Below are positions 1 to 9,905 of a DNA stretch of 64,000 bases, piece after piece. Position 1 is the stretch's first letter. Each line of letters begins with the position of its first letter. Source of the stretch: Larix kaempferi. Taxonomy: Eukaryota > Streptophyta > Pinopsida > Pinales > Pinaceae. The notes under the pieces are model-generated. The model searched no databases, was not told the DNA's origin, and saw nothing but the letters and a program-made list of their open reading frames with translations. The position numbers and the translations under genes are program-made. The DNA lies in contig BSBM01000386.1 of assembly GCA_027924585.1 (NCBI GenBank), forward strand, positions 792,001 through 856,000. The letters are read 5' to 3'.

Positions 1-459
1 TGGGTTATTAGACCACCTTGTAAGGGGTCAGCCCGATATAATGTAATATGAAGTTATTGTACCTAGCTAGACAAGTCGGCCCCATAAGGTTATTGGGCAA
101 ACAGGACAAGTATAAATAGAGATTGGGAGATCTCTATTTGGATCACTTCAGAACTCACACTTCCTTCACTCGAAAAGTGGTGCACATGTGAGGAGGAGGA
201 TCAGCTGCTAAGAGGAGTCTATCCCTTGTACTTTGGTTGTGCTATTGCTCTATCTATTTCTGAGGAAGTTGTGGGGTTTTTCACCTTAGGGTTTTCCCCA
301 CTGAAACTCTGTGTGTCTATTGTCTCTCATGCTTTTGCTTCTTGTGATGATTGACATGCTTGTTATGCTTGTTATGATTGATATGCATTGATATACTGTA
401 CATGTTATTCTCTCAGTAAAGATCCTGGAGTATTGTGAATTAATGCTCAAAATTTAACA
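1..459 (+). repeat. 5' LTR of copia copy 1 (partial)
   Basis: Matches 6678-7117 almost base for base. It carries a TATA box (TATAAATA at 111-118), so transcription probably starts about 30 bases downstream. It ends in ...TTTAACA immediately before the primer-binding site. Confidence 0.93.
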
Positions 460-471
460 TGGTATCAGAGC
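460..471 (+). promoter_or_regulatory. tRNA primer-binding site, copia copy 1
   Basis: TGGTATCAGAGC directly follows the LTR. This is the usual plant copia site complementary to the 3' end of initiator methionine tRNA. Confidence 0.92.
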
Positions 472-1033
472 TAACCTGAGAAGAAGACATTGTGCAGTGA
501 CGGAAACTAGGGTTTCTTGCTTATTGGGTTTCTCTCCACAGATTTTGGAAAAGCAGTATAGTAGATTGACTCTACTCATCAAGGAGAATCTATCTGTCCA
601 ATCAAAATTCAATTCTGAGCATTTTTAGATTCGACCCTAAAAATTAGGGTTTCCACAAAAATAGGAATTTCTGAAATCTGAAGACATAGCTGGAAGCTCC
701 TTGGAAAAATCGAAGTTTAGAGCTTTGGATCGAGATTTTTGGCTGGGTAAATCTCTGGGAAACTCAAACCCTAATTCAGGGTCCTCCCGAGTGAACCCGG
801 GAAGACTAAAAGGCATTTCTGAAGGGTGAAGCTTTGTAGATCTCAAATTCTGAATACACCAAGCTGATCAGATCATCAAGGCGCATCTTTCTATCCTTTC
901 AGAAAGTTGAAATTCACTTTTTGAATTTTTAGGGTTTTTCCGACAAACCCTAATCCGGGACCAGATCCAGTTTTCAGCAAAGCAAGTGGTAAGACCTAAA
1001 TATTTTCTATTTCCATTTTAAGTACTCTTTAAA
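472..1033 (+). other. Transcribed leader of copia copy 1
   Basis: Untranslated stretch between the primer-binding site and the gag start. It contains repeated 'ACTAGGGTTT'-like words that recur in the leaders of the copies at 38.6 and 47.5 kb. No supported ORF is seen. Confidence 0.8.
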
Positions 1034-4000
1034 ATGTCTCACCACATCAAGCTTGAAGATAAGCTTGAAGGGGCTGATAACTTTCGAGCCTGGAAGTATA
1101 GGATTGGGTTAATCCTGGAAGAAAATGAATTGGACTCCTACATCAGCTTTGAGGTCCCTATTCCAGAGGATGAAGAGGCTAAGGTATTGCATAAGAAGAA
1201 CTTGGTCAAGGCAAAGAGGATCATTACTGATTCTATCAAAGACCATCTTATACCACATGTGTTATCTCTAAAGACACCCAAGGAGATGTTTGACTCCTTG
1301 ACCAAGTTATTTGAAGGGAAGAACATAAATCGGAAGATGACTCTACGGAATCAATTGAAAGGTGTCAAGATGTTGAATGGAGAGACCATTCAATCTTACT
1401 TATCCAAGGTCTCTCAGATCAAGGAACAACTTGAAGCTGTGGATGAAGTAGTGGACAATGGTGAAGTTGTTATGACCACTCTGAATGGCCTACCTAGGTC
1501 ATGGGACTCCTTTATTCAAGGAATCTATGCAAGAAAGAAATTGATCTCTTTCAGTAGACTGTGGGAGGAATGCTCTCAAGAAGAAGCTAGGCTTGTGGCA
1601 CGAGAAGAAAATATGGGGAATGAAGATCAAGCTCTCACAGCTCACACCAAGGGAAGCAAGGTTAAGAGGGAGAAATCTCATAACAAGAAACATTCTCACC
1701 CTTATCACAAGAAGAAAGATCTATCTCATGTTCGATGTTTCGAATGTAATGAAATGGGACACTTTGCTTCAAATTGTCCCAAGAAGAAGAAAGACAACAA
1801 CTTCAAGAAGAAGAAGAAGAATAACAAAAGAAGATATCATGCTCATGCTGCTGAGGATGATGAACCTTCCAGGAAGAAAGCTAGAGCAGAAAGTGATGAT
1901 GATGACTCATCAAGCGAAGAAGAGTATGTTCTAATCTCTGCTCTCACAGGTACTATCTCTCATGGTTGTAATGATTGGTTAATTGACAGTGGGGCTTCCA
2001 AACACATGATTGGGTTTAAAGAATCTTTTGTAAACCTATCTGAACATGAATCACCCCATAAGGTGAAACTTGGGGATGATTATCAATACCCTATCAAAGG
2101 AAGTGGGGAAGCCTCCTACAACCTAGAATCTGGAAAGTCCTTAAAGATGAAAGATGTGCTATTTGTACCTGGGCTCAAGAAGAATCTACTCTCCATCTCT
2201 GCATTAGATGCAAAAGGTATGAGGGTTGCATTTGTAGATGGCCAAGTGTTAATGTGGCCAAAAGGTAAAACTATTGATGATGCAGTGGTGATTGGAGAGC
2301 AAGAGGGAGGATTGTATAAATTGAAGGGACAACATGAACAAGCCATGGTGCATGATTCGATGGAGCCAAGTGAACTTTGGCATAGAAGACTTGCACATAT
2401 GCACTACAGAGCATTACCAATTGCAAGTAAGGCTGTAGAAGGTCTTCCTGAAATTAAGACCAAGCATGAAGGTGTTTGCAAAGGATGTGCAAAAGGAAAG
2501 AACATAAAGAATGCATTTCCAAGCAGTGAAAGCAAGGCAAAAAGTATCTTGGAAATTATCCACTCCGATGTATGCGGCCCTATGTCATCCAGCTCTCTGA
2601 GTGGGTATGTTTACTATGTCTCTTTCATTGATGACTTCTCCAGGAAGACTTGGGTATACTTCTTGAAGAACAAAGATGAAGTGTTGGATAAGTTCAAGGA
2701 ATTCAAAACCTTGATGGAGAACCAAACTGATAAGAAGATCAAAACATTCAGATCCGACAATGGTGGAGAATTCACCTTAGGTGACTTCAAGAAGCTATGC
2801 AATGATTCAGGGATTAAGAGGGAGTTGACTGCTCCTTACAATCCACAACAGAATGGAGTTGCAGAAAGAAAGAATCGAACAATCATGGAAGCAGCAAGGG
2901 CAATGCTGCATGACCAGGATCTACCTATGCATCTATGGGCAGAAGCAGTTAGGACAACTGTATATGTGCAGAACAGAACACCCCACAAGATATTGGACAA
3001 CAAGACACCAGAAGAGGTCTTCTTTGGTAAGAAACCTGAACTCAGCCATCTCAGAATATTTGGTTGTCCAGTATACACTCATGTCCCAAAAGAAAAGAGG
3101 ACCAAGCTAGATCCTTCAGGAAAGAAGGGTTTCTTTGTGAGTTACAGTGAAAGCTCGAAGGCTTACAGAATATACTTTCCAGGGTTCATGAAGATTGATG
3201 TCAACAGGGACGTAACATTTGATGAAAACTCAGCATTCGTCAAATCAAGGAAGACACCTGTTGAAGTTTATGAAGAACCTAAGGAAACTAGATTTCAAGA
3301 CACTACCATGACTGAAGCAATTCCAGAGGTTGATCGTGAAATTGAAGATCTGCAACAACCAGTAGATCCACCCCGTGAGAATAACTCACAAGAGAAAACC
3401 TGCATGGGCTAGAGAGCTCATTCAAGATGCAGAAAGATATGGCATTCCAGAAGAAGAACACAGAGCAAAGAAGAGAACTAGATCACATGCCAGCTATGTT
3501 GCTCTACTTTGTGATATCATGAACAAAGAACCTTCCAATTATGAACAAGCAGTGGAAAAGAAAGAATGGAAAGATGCCATGATCAAAGAATATCAATCAA
3601 TAATGAAGAATGATGTTTGGGATGTTGTCCCAAGACCTGAAGGGAAGTCTGTTGTGACTTCCAAATGGATCTACAAGATCAAGCATGCTGCAAATGGCAG
3701 CATAGAGAAATACAAGGCCAGGTTCGTAGCTCGTGGCTTCTCTCAGAAAGAGGGAATAGATTATGAAGAAACTTTTGCCTCCTGTAGCCAGGTACACTTC
3801 CATGAGAACATTACTTGCTTTGGCTGCAGCGATGAAATGGAAGATACACCAGATGGATGTCAAGATTGCCTTCTTGAATGGTGTAGTAGAAGAGGAAGTG
3901 TATGTGGAGCAGCCACTCGGTGTTGAAACACATGACAGGGAGTCATATGTGTGCAGATTGAAGAAAGCCTTGTATGGCTTAAAACAAGCTCCTAGAACAT

Positions 4001-5075
4001 GGTATGGTAGGATGGACAGTTTTCTATCTAGTTTGGGCTTTTCCAAGAGTAAAGCAGATTCCAACCTTTACTACAAGGTTGAGGAAGGAAATCCTGTGAT
4101 TCTACTCCTGTACGTGGATGACCTGTTTGTAACAGGAGATAACATATTGATTGTCGATACAAAGAGGAAGCTTTCTGTCGAGTTCGATATGTGAAGGACT
4201 TGGGGATGATGCACTATTTTCTAGGTATGGAGGTGTGGCAGAGTGCAGATGGGATCTTCCTTGGACAAGGGAAGTATATAGTAGATATCCTAAAGAGGTT
4301 CGGGATGATGGATTGCAAGGCCATGGCCACACCTATGGCATCGAACCTGAAGCTTCTATGTGATGCTTCATCTGAGCCGGTTGATGTCTCTATGTATTGT
4401 CAGATGATTGGGTCCTTGATGTACCTGAGGAACACGAGACCAGATATTTGCTTTGCGGTGAACACATTGAGCCAGTTCCTGACGGGTCCAAGGAGTGTTC
4501 ACCTGGTTGCTGTAAAGCATATTCTGAGGTACCTGAAGGGTACAGTTGATTATGGGCTCAAGTATGAAGCGAATCAAAAGTTTAACCTGCAGGGTTATGT
4601 TGATTCAGATTGGGTAGGCAGTGCTGTAGATAGGAAGAGCACATCTGGGTGCTGCTTCAGTATGGGATCAGGTGTGATCTCTTGGTTTAGCAGGAAGCAG
4701 TCCTGCGTAGCACTATGTACAGCTGAGGCAGAGTATGTTGCAGCCTGTTCGGCTAGTTGTGAGGCAGTATGGCTTCGGAAGCTACTATCAGAGTTATTTG
4801 ATCTCCCGCTGGAGACTACTGATATCTTTTGTGACAACTAGAGTTGTGTGAAGCTATCTGAGAACCCGATGTTCCACGACAGGTCGAAGCACATTGAGAT
4901 CAAATATCACTATATCAGGGATATGGTGCAGAGAGGAGTAGTGAAGCTCTTGTATATTGCGACGGATGAGCAGATTGCAGATGTGCTGACAAAGCCACTA
5001 GCCAGAGTGAAGTTCGAGTACTTCAAAGAGAGGCTTGGCGTTCTTCAGATCGACGACACTTCGAGGAAGAAGTGA
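1034..5075 (+). pseudogene. Copia gag-pol polyprotein, copy 1, broken by three frameshifts and one stop
   Basis: The first frame (1034-3412, 792 codons) holds a UBN2-type gag from residue 1, a CCHC zinc knuckle at residues 235-248, the protease DSG at 318-320, the HHCC pre-integrase segment (LWH at 448-450, CKGC at 482-485), and integrase acidic residues D512, D575 and E611. It then shifts frame near 3390, where copy 47.9-51.9 kb has two more bases. RT continues at 3391-3778, shifts near 3779 (one extra base) and again near 4192 (two extra bases). RT has YVDD near 4110-4121. RNase H runs on until TAG at 4839, where the related copy has CAG, and the frame stays open to 5075. The start is the ATG in the conserved MSHHIKLEDKLEG context. 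It would have made one polyprotein for the virus-like particle, cDNA synthesis and integration. Confidence 0.95.
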
Positions 5076-5149
5076 TGGACACATTTGCTGAAACCATTCC
5101 AAGCATGGTGGAAGAAGGATCCTTCACATGGCTATGGATGTAAGCGCTG

Positions 5150-5750
5150 GATGATGAGCATTAGGATGATCTAGTTTCTGCTCGATATGATCAGTTGGAT
5201 CATTTATATGTATGTATGAACGCATCATGTTGGATGCTGGATATGATCAGTTGGATCATTTTTATGTATGTATGTACGCATCATGTTGGATGATGGATAT
5301 GATTAGTTGGATCATTTATATGTATGTATGTACGCATCATGTTGGATGTTGGATATGATTAGTTGGATCATTTATATGTATGTATGTACGCATCATGATT
5401 AGTTGGATCATGTATTTGTATATGTATTAGGTGGATACTTGTATGATCAGGTAGATCATGTATTTGTATCAGGTGGATACTTGTATGATCAGGTAGATCA
5501 TGTACTTATGTATGTATCAGGTGGATGCATTATGTATATCAGATGGATGCATTTGTATGATCAGGTAGATCATGTATGATGATATGTGTCAGGTAGATAC
5601 TTTGTATGCATCAGATGGATATACTGTTTGATCAAGATGATCACAGATGATGAGCGTCAAGATGTTGCTCCAGATGATATGCATCAAGTTGATGGTATGA
5701 TGATGATTAGGTTGATCATGTGATGATGTACATCAGGATGATGTATGGTG
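5150..5750 (+). repeat. Degenerate tandem array, period about 59 bp then shorter, after pol
   Basis: Units built on GATCAGTTGGATCATTT and ATGTATGTATGTACGCATCATG recur about every 59 bases from about 5188 to 5400. They then break down into shorter units built on GATCAGGTAGATCATGTAT and CAGGTGGATAC. No ORF is seen. The array lies in the untranslated tail between pol and the polypurine tract. Confidence 0.85.
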
Positions 5751-5797
5751 AGTATTGGTTTGATACTCTATGGCCGTGGACAAGTTGTGCAGGTAGC

Positions 5798-6290
5798 ATA
5801 GAAAAGACCCTTTAAAAACCGGACAAGTAGAGCGGTGTGCTCGTAACATCCTGGGTTGCTCTATCGAGATCCAGACAGGTAGAGCGGTGTGCTCGTAACA
5901 TCCTGGGATGCTCTGAGTAGGTTTTGCTACAGTTTCGCATAGAAAAGATCCTTTAAAATCCGGACAAGTAGAGCGGTATGCTCGTAACATCCTAGGATGC
6001 TCTATCGAGATCCAGACAGGTAGAGCGGTGTGCTCGTAACATCCTGGGATGCTCTGAGTAGGTTTTGCGAAAGTTCACATAGAAAAGATCCTTTAAAATC
6101 CGGACAGGTAGAGCGGTGTGCTCGTAACAGCCTGGGATGCTCTATCGAGATCCAGACAGGTAGAGCGGTTTGCTCGTAACATCCTGGGATGCTCTGAGTA
6201 GGTTTTGTGAAGGTCAACATGTAAAAGATCCTGGGAGATCCGATAGGTTGAGCATTGTGCTCGTAATCAGTCCTGGGATGCTCTTTCGAG
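5798..6290 (+). repeat. 139-bp compound tandem repeat after pol
   Basis: The block beginning CATAGAAAAGATCC recurs near 5798, 5937, 6076 and (altered) 6217, a 139-bp period. Each block contains two half-units with AGAGCGGTGTGCTCGTAACA followed by TCCTGGGATGCTCT. Short antisense ORFs here only reflect the repeat period. Confidence 0.88.
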
Positions 6291-6535
6291 GTTTTGTTGA
6301 TGCACATAATCAGTCCTGAGTATTCCATAGTATGGCCAGTGGTGATGAAGACTTACAGGTGGTGGGCCTACATCCAGTATGAAAAAGGACTGGCTCTATA
6401 GAACTTCCTATGACGATTAGATTCAGAGATTGATCAAGATAGCAGCAGCAGTGACGATGACGATGATTCACTGATGATGATCCAGAGAAGAAGACTTGTG
6501 CTAGATGATCTGTGTCGAGAAATACCTTCCTAGTT

Positions 6536-6544
6536 AAGAGGGAG
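6536..6544 (+). promoter_or_regulatory. Polypurine tract, copia copy 1
   Basis: AAGAGGGAG directly abuts the TGTTGATG start of the 3' LTR. Expected plus-strand DNA primer. Confidence 0.88.
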
Positions 6545-7117
6545 TGTTGATGTATATGTAACTTCGGAATGTATTTCATTTATATATTTATTGTACTCCT
6601 ATAGAGATGTATTATTCCTCTATATGGAAGTGTCGTCATTTGTATTGACAAGTGTCTCATGTGTGTTAACTTGCCGATGGGTTATTAGACCACCTTGTAA
6701 GGGGTCGGCCCGATATAATGTAATATGAAGTTATTGTACCTAGCTAGACAAGTCGGCCCCATAAGGTTATTGGGCAAACAGGACAAGTATAAATAGAGAT
6801 CGGGAGATCTCTATTTGGATCACTTCAGAACTCACACTTCCTTCACTCGGAAAGTGGCGCACATGTGAGGAGGAGGATCAGCTGCTAAGAGGAGTCTATC
6901 TCCTGTACTTTGGTTGTGCTATTGCTCTATCTATCTCTGAGGAAGTTGTGGGGTTTTTCACCTTAGGGTTTTCCCCACGGAAACTCTGTGTGTCTATTGT
7001 CTCTCATGCTTTTGCTTCTTGTGATGATTGACATGCTTGTTATGATTGATATACTGTACATGTTATTCTCTCAGTAAAGATCCTAAAGTATTGTGAATTA
7101 ATGCTCAAAATTTAACA
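6545..7117 (+). repeat. 3' LTR of copia copy 1
   Basis: 573 bp, begins TGTTGATG and ends TTTAACA. TATA box at 6788-6795. It lacks about 15 bases of a TATGCTTG-type short duplication present in the 5' LTR, so the two LTRs differ by one indel and about ten substitutions. Confidence 0.95.
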
Positions 7118-7131
7118 AGTTAACTAGGGTT

Positions 7132-7437
7132 CCTGGTCAAGTTAACCAGGTAGAGTAAAGATTAAGACCCTAGAAGGTACCCTAGGGCCCCCAACTGTCT
7201 CCTGGGGTTCTTGGTTGGGGACCAAGCAGGTTGATGCCATGGCAAAGTCCCTAGCATGTGGCTAGGGCCCCTACTTGTCTCTAGGGTATTCTGGTCTGGC
7301 ACTGGACAGTTTCTTGGTCACGAGGACCAAGCAGGTCCTGCAGGTTGAGACAGAGACCTCTTGGTCCGGGACTAGGCAGATTCTTGGTCATGAGGACCAA
7401 GTAGTTCCTTAGTGACATACCTGGTTAGTTAACCAGG
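7132..7437 (+). repeat. Cluster of short perfect dyads (LTR-like DNA)
   Basis: Five inverted repeats with 6-7 bp arms lie within 306 bases: CCTGGT/ACCAGG at 7132-7150, CTTGGT/ACCAAG at 7210-7226, CTTGGTC/GACCAAG at 7313-7331 and again at 7383-7401, and CCTGGTT/AACCAGG at 7420-7437. The stretch is GC-richer than its surroundings and has no supported ORF. It is probably part of an unrelated LTR or leader. Confidence 0.7.
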
Positions 7438-7460
7438 TGGATCTTGGTCAGTGGACCATG

Positions 7461-9414
7461 ATGATGCTGTGTGATGTCCTCTTCTCCTAGGTCTTCGAGA
7501 TGGTTAATTTAGATGGTCTTCTCAAGGGATTGGCCACCTCTTGATGGAGCCACTAGCATTTGACCCGAGGAGCAGTCTAGAGGACAACATGATCACATCA
7601 TCCAGTGTGGACCCTTCTTTATATAGTGACTTGTGGTTAGTAGGGTCATTTACCCACCTTGAGTTGTTTTTTGTTTTATACCACCTTGATGTTTTGATCC
7701 TATGGGTACTATGTTTGATTGTCCACTTTGTGGTGCACCCTTGGTCCTAGGGTTATGGGTCATGTACCGAACTTTGTTTTATATATTTTTGACTTGTACC
7801 ATGTGTTGGCCCTTGTACCCTCACTTAACTAGTCATATGGCCCCAGTACGCACATAAGACACCTTATTTATATTTTATATTTTATTGTCTTAACCTTTAT
7901 GAGCTGGTACCCACCTAAGTTATCTTTTATATTTTTATAAAGTGTTGTGGTATCTTAACTTATTGGTACTCTCCTCATTATGTGGAACCCTAACTTAATT
8001 AAAAGATTAATTACTAATATTTCTAGAAGATCTAATTATATATATAGAGAGATCTATTGTTTCTCATTTGAGATCATCTAATCATCTTCATTTTCATATC
8101 TAATTTCCCATTGCTTGACGTTAAGGGTTTCTGAGGATCTTATTGCTGGTTACTCACCTGTGTAGGTCGTCCACTTGTTGAACACTTCAAATCTGATTGG
8201 GTTGATCATTGCAAGGGTTCACTGCTGATTATTGACTATAACCGTGACCTAGTTAAGGGTTTTTTTTAGCCTGCCTGCTATCCAATCTGATATTTAATTG
8301 TTGGTTAAGAAAGTCGTGATCCTGGTTGTAAGTTTTTGATGATCTAATCTGCCTGTTAAAGGGGTTCAGTCTGCCTACTGGGGTTATGATCTGCTTGTTC
8401 TAGTTCCAATCTGCTAGGTCAAGTCCATCTAAAGTATGATCTGCTTGCCTAGATCCCGATCTGCCTGTTGGGAGTTCCGATCTACCTTTTGTTTGCCCGA
8501 TTGAAGTCTGATACACATCGGATCTATTGTTGAGATGCCTGATCCAGCTTTGATCTGCTTGTTGAGCTATTGATGAGGTTCCATCTGCTATATACATGCT
8601 TGTTGGGAAGTCGTGAGCTTTATTCTAGTCCACGATCTGCCTGCTAGTTGTTTGTGTGTGGAGGTCGTGAGGCCTAGGGTCTGCTATAATCTTCTATGTG
8701 TACAACTGAAGAGATCATGAGTTTTTTAGACTACTTGTGATCAGATCGGTATTGTTGAGACTTGCCTCTAATCAGATCTTTATTATTGAGACCTGAACTA
8801 TATGCTGAGACTTGTTTTTTTTATCAAACCTATTTGCTGAGACATTGTTTAGGATCAGATCCTTGTACTGAGATTTATCTGTGACTTAAACCCTGTGCCT
8901 TGAATATGATTGTGGTCAAACCTATGTGATGAATGTTGTTTGAGACTATTATTGTTTCTTGATTGTCATTGACCATTCTTGTTTGACTGTACCACACCTA
9001 TCATCTCTCTCTATGGTTTGTACTTATCCTTTAGTAGGGTTATCTGATTAGTAGGGTTATCTGGTTCCTAGTGTTGGCTGGCCTCTGAGAGGCACAACCT
9101 TGTGTGAAAGTAATATTTCTGAGTGTAAAACATGAAGGGTTCCACACCCAAGGTAAGTACTCTAACTTGTTATTAATCGTACTTGTTACTGTTAATCTTA
9201 TATTGCTGGTTACATGTTACTGAAGATTACTTTAACACGATGACCAAATTGGTAGTGTTAAAGATGAAAAGTTGAAAGAGATGAAAATTATGTTTCAGTT
9301 CTATTTACTGTTGTACTATTTCGTTTCAGTATTAGTTTGTTAACAGTGATTTTGCATTAAAGTACATTGATTGCTTATTTTCTGCATTAAATTCTAACCC
9401 TAACCATAATTAAC
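7461..9414 (+). other. Non-coding LTR/leader-like DNA with a GATCTGCYTG motif array
   Basis: No supported gene. A TATA-like run (TATATATATAG) near 8039-8050 is followed by T-rich leader-like sequence. From about 8340 to 8700 the word GATCTGCCTG or GATCTGCTTG and close variants recurs about a dozen times at irregular 20-40 base spacing. This looks like the promoter and leader of a decayed LTR element whose body is gone. Confidence 0.5.
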
Positions 9415-9905
9415 AACTGGGTCACATGACCCCTACTTGTTTTCTACACCGGTGACAGTATTTCAGCTTTGAGGCACTTGCCTCCTCTTTTGGTCCTGCA
9501 CCCATCTTGGCCCCTTTCCAGCAGGGTGCCCTCTCTCCTTGGTCTATTTTCAGTGATGATGTCATCCTTGGTCACCAGGCCCACAGGCTTTAAGAGGGGG
9601 GACGTTGAGGGTTTTTCAGCATTGTTAGGGTTAGATGGGGCGTGACGATCCCCCCTGCTCACTCCACCTTTTGGAGTGAAGCCCTTTGTTCAGTGTTAGT
9701 TATTTTCATCAGTTTTGGTAAACTATGGGGAAAATACCCCAAGTTACCCATGTTTAGAATATTTTAATATTAATTCTGTTTTAATTTCAAATTGACATGT
9801 AGGCTTGGATAGATTAAAAGTCTTGTGATAAGATGGGTATAAATAGACCATCTTAATTCATTTGTAAATCACAAGACTTGGGATCAAATATGAAACTTCT
9901 TTTTT
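9415..9905 (+). repeat. Dispersed LTR fragment, family A, plus orientation
   Basis: From GGGTCACATGACCCC to about 9760 it is the reverse complement of 27360-27720, sharing for example the GTTGAGGGTTTTTCA word and the surrounding 300 bases. It continues into a TATA box (TATAAATAGA near 9839) and a transcription-start-like stretch that also corresponds to the other copy. It is probably an LTR of an otherwise missing element. Confidence 0.75.

Larger units (their letters stand above)
1..7117 (+). mobile_element. Ty1/copia LTR retrotransposon, copy 1 (5' LTR cut by window edge)
   Basis: The order is LTR, initiator-Met-type primer-binding site, leader, gag-protease-integrase-RT-RNase H, a long repeat-rich non-coding tail, polypurine tract, LTR. 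Integrase lies before RT, which defines copia. Position 1 corresponds to 6678 in the 3' LTR, so about 133 bases of the 5' LTR lie outside the window. By eye the shared LTR part differs at about ten positions in about 440, plus one indel near 370-395, so this is a fairly young insertion. Three frameshifts and one stop make this copy non-autonomous. The target duplication cannot be checked because the left flank is missing; the five bases after the 3' LTR are AGTTA. Confidence 0.95.

Noticed and set aside
637-846. 69-codon minus-strand open frame in the copia leader
   Set aside because: Lies antisense inside the untranslated leader of copia copy 1, with no motif; chance frame.
5150-6290. Possible CRISPR array
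   Set aside because: Repeats are compound and head to tail without unique spacers of constant length, in a plant retrotransposon; no cas genes.
5733-6328. Two minus-strand frames encoding repeated Cys/Tyr-rich peptides
   Set aside because: They are translations of the 139-bp tandem repeat, whose period sets the repeated peptide. No independent coding evidence.
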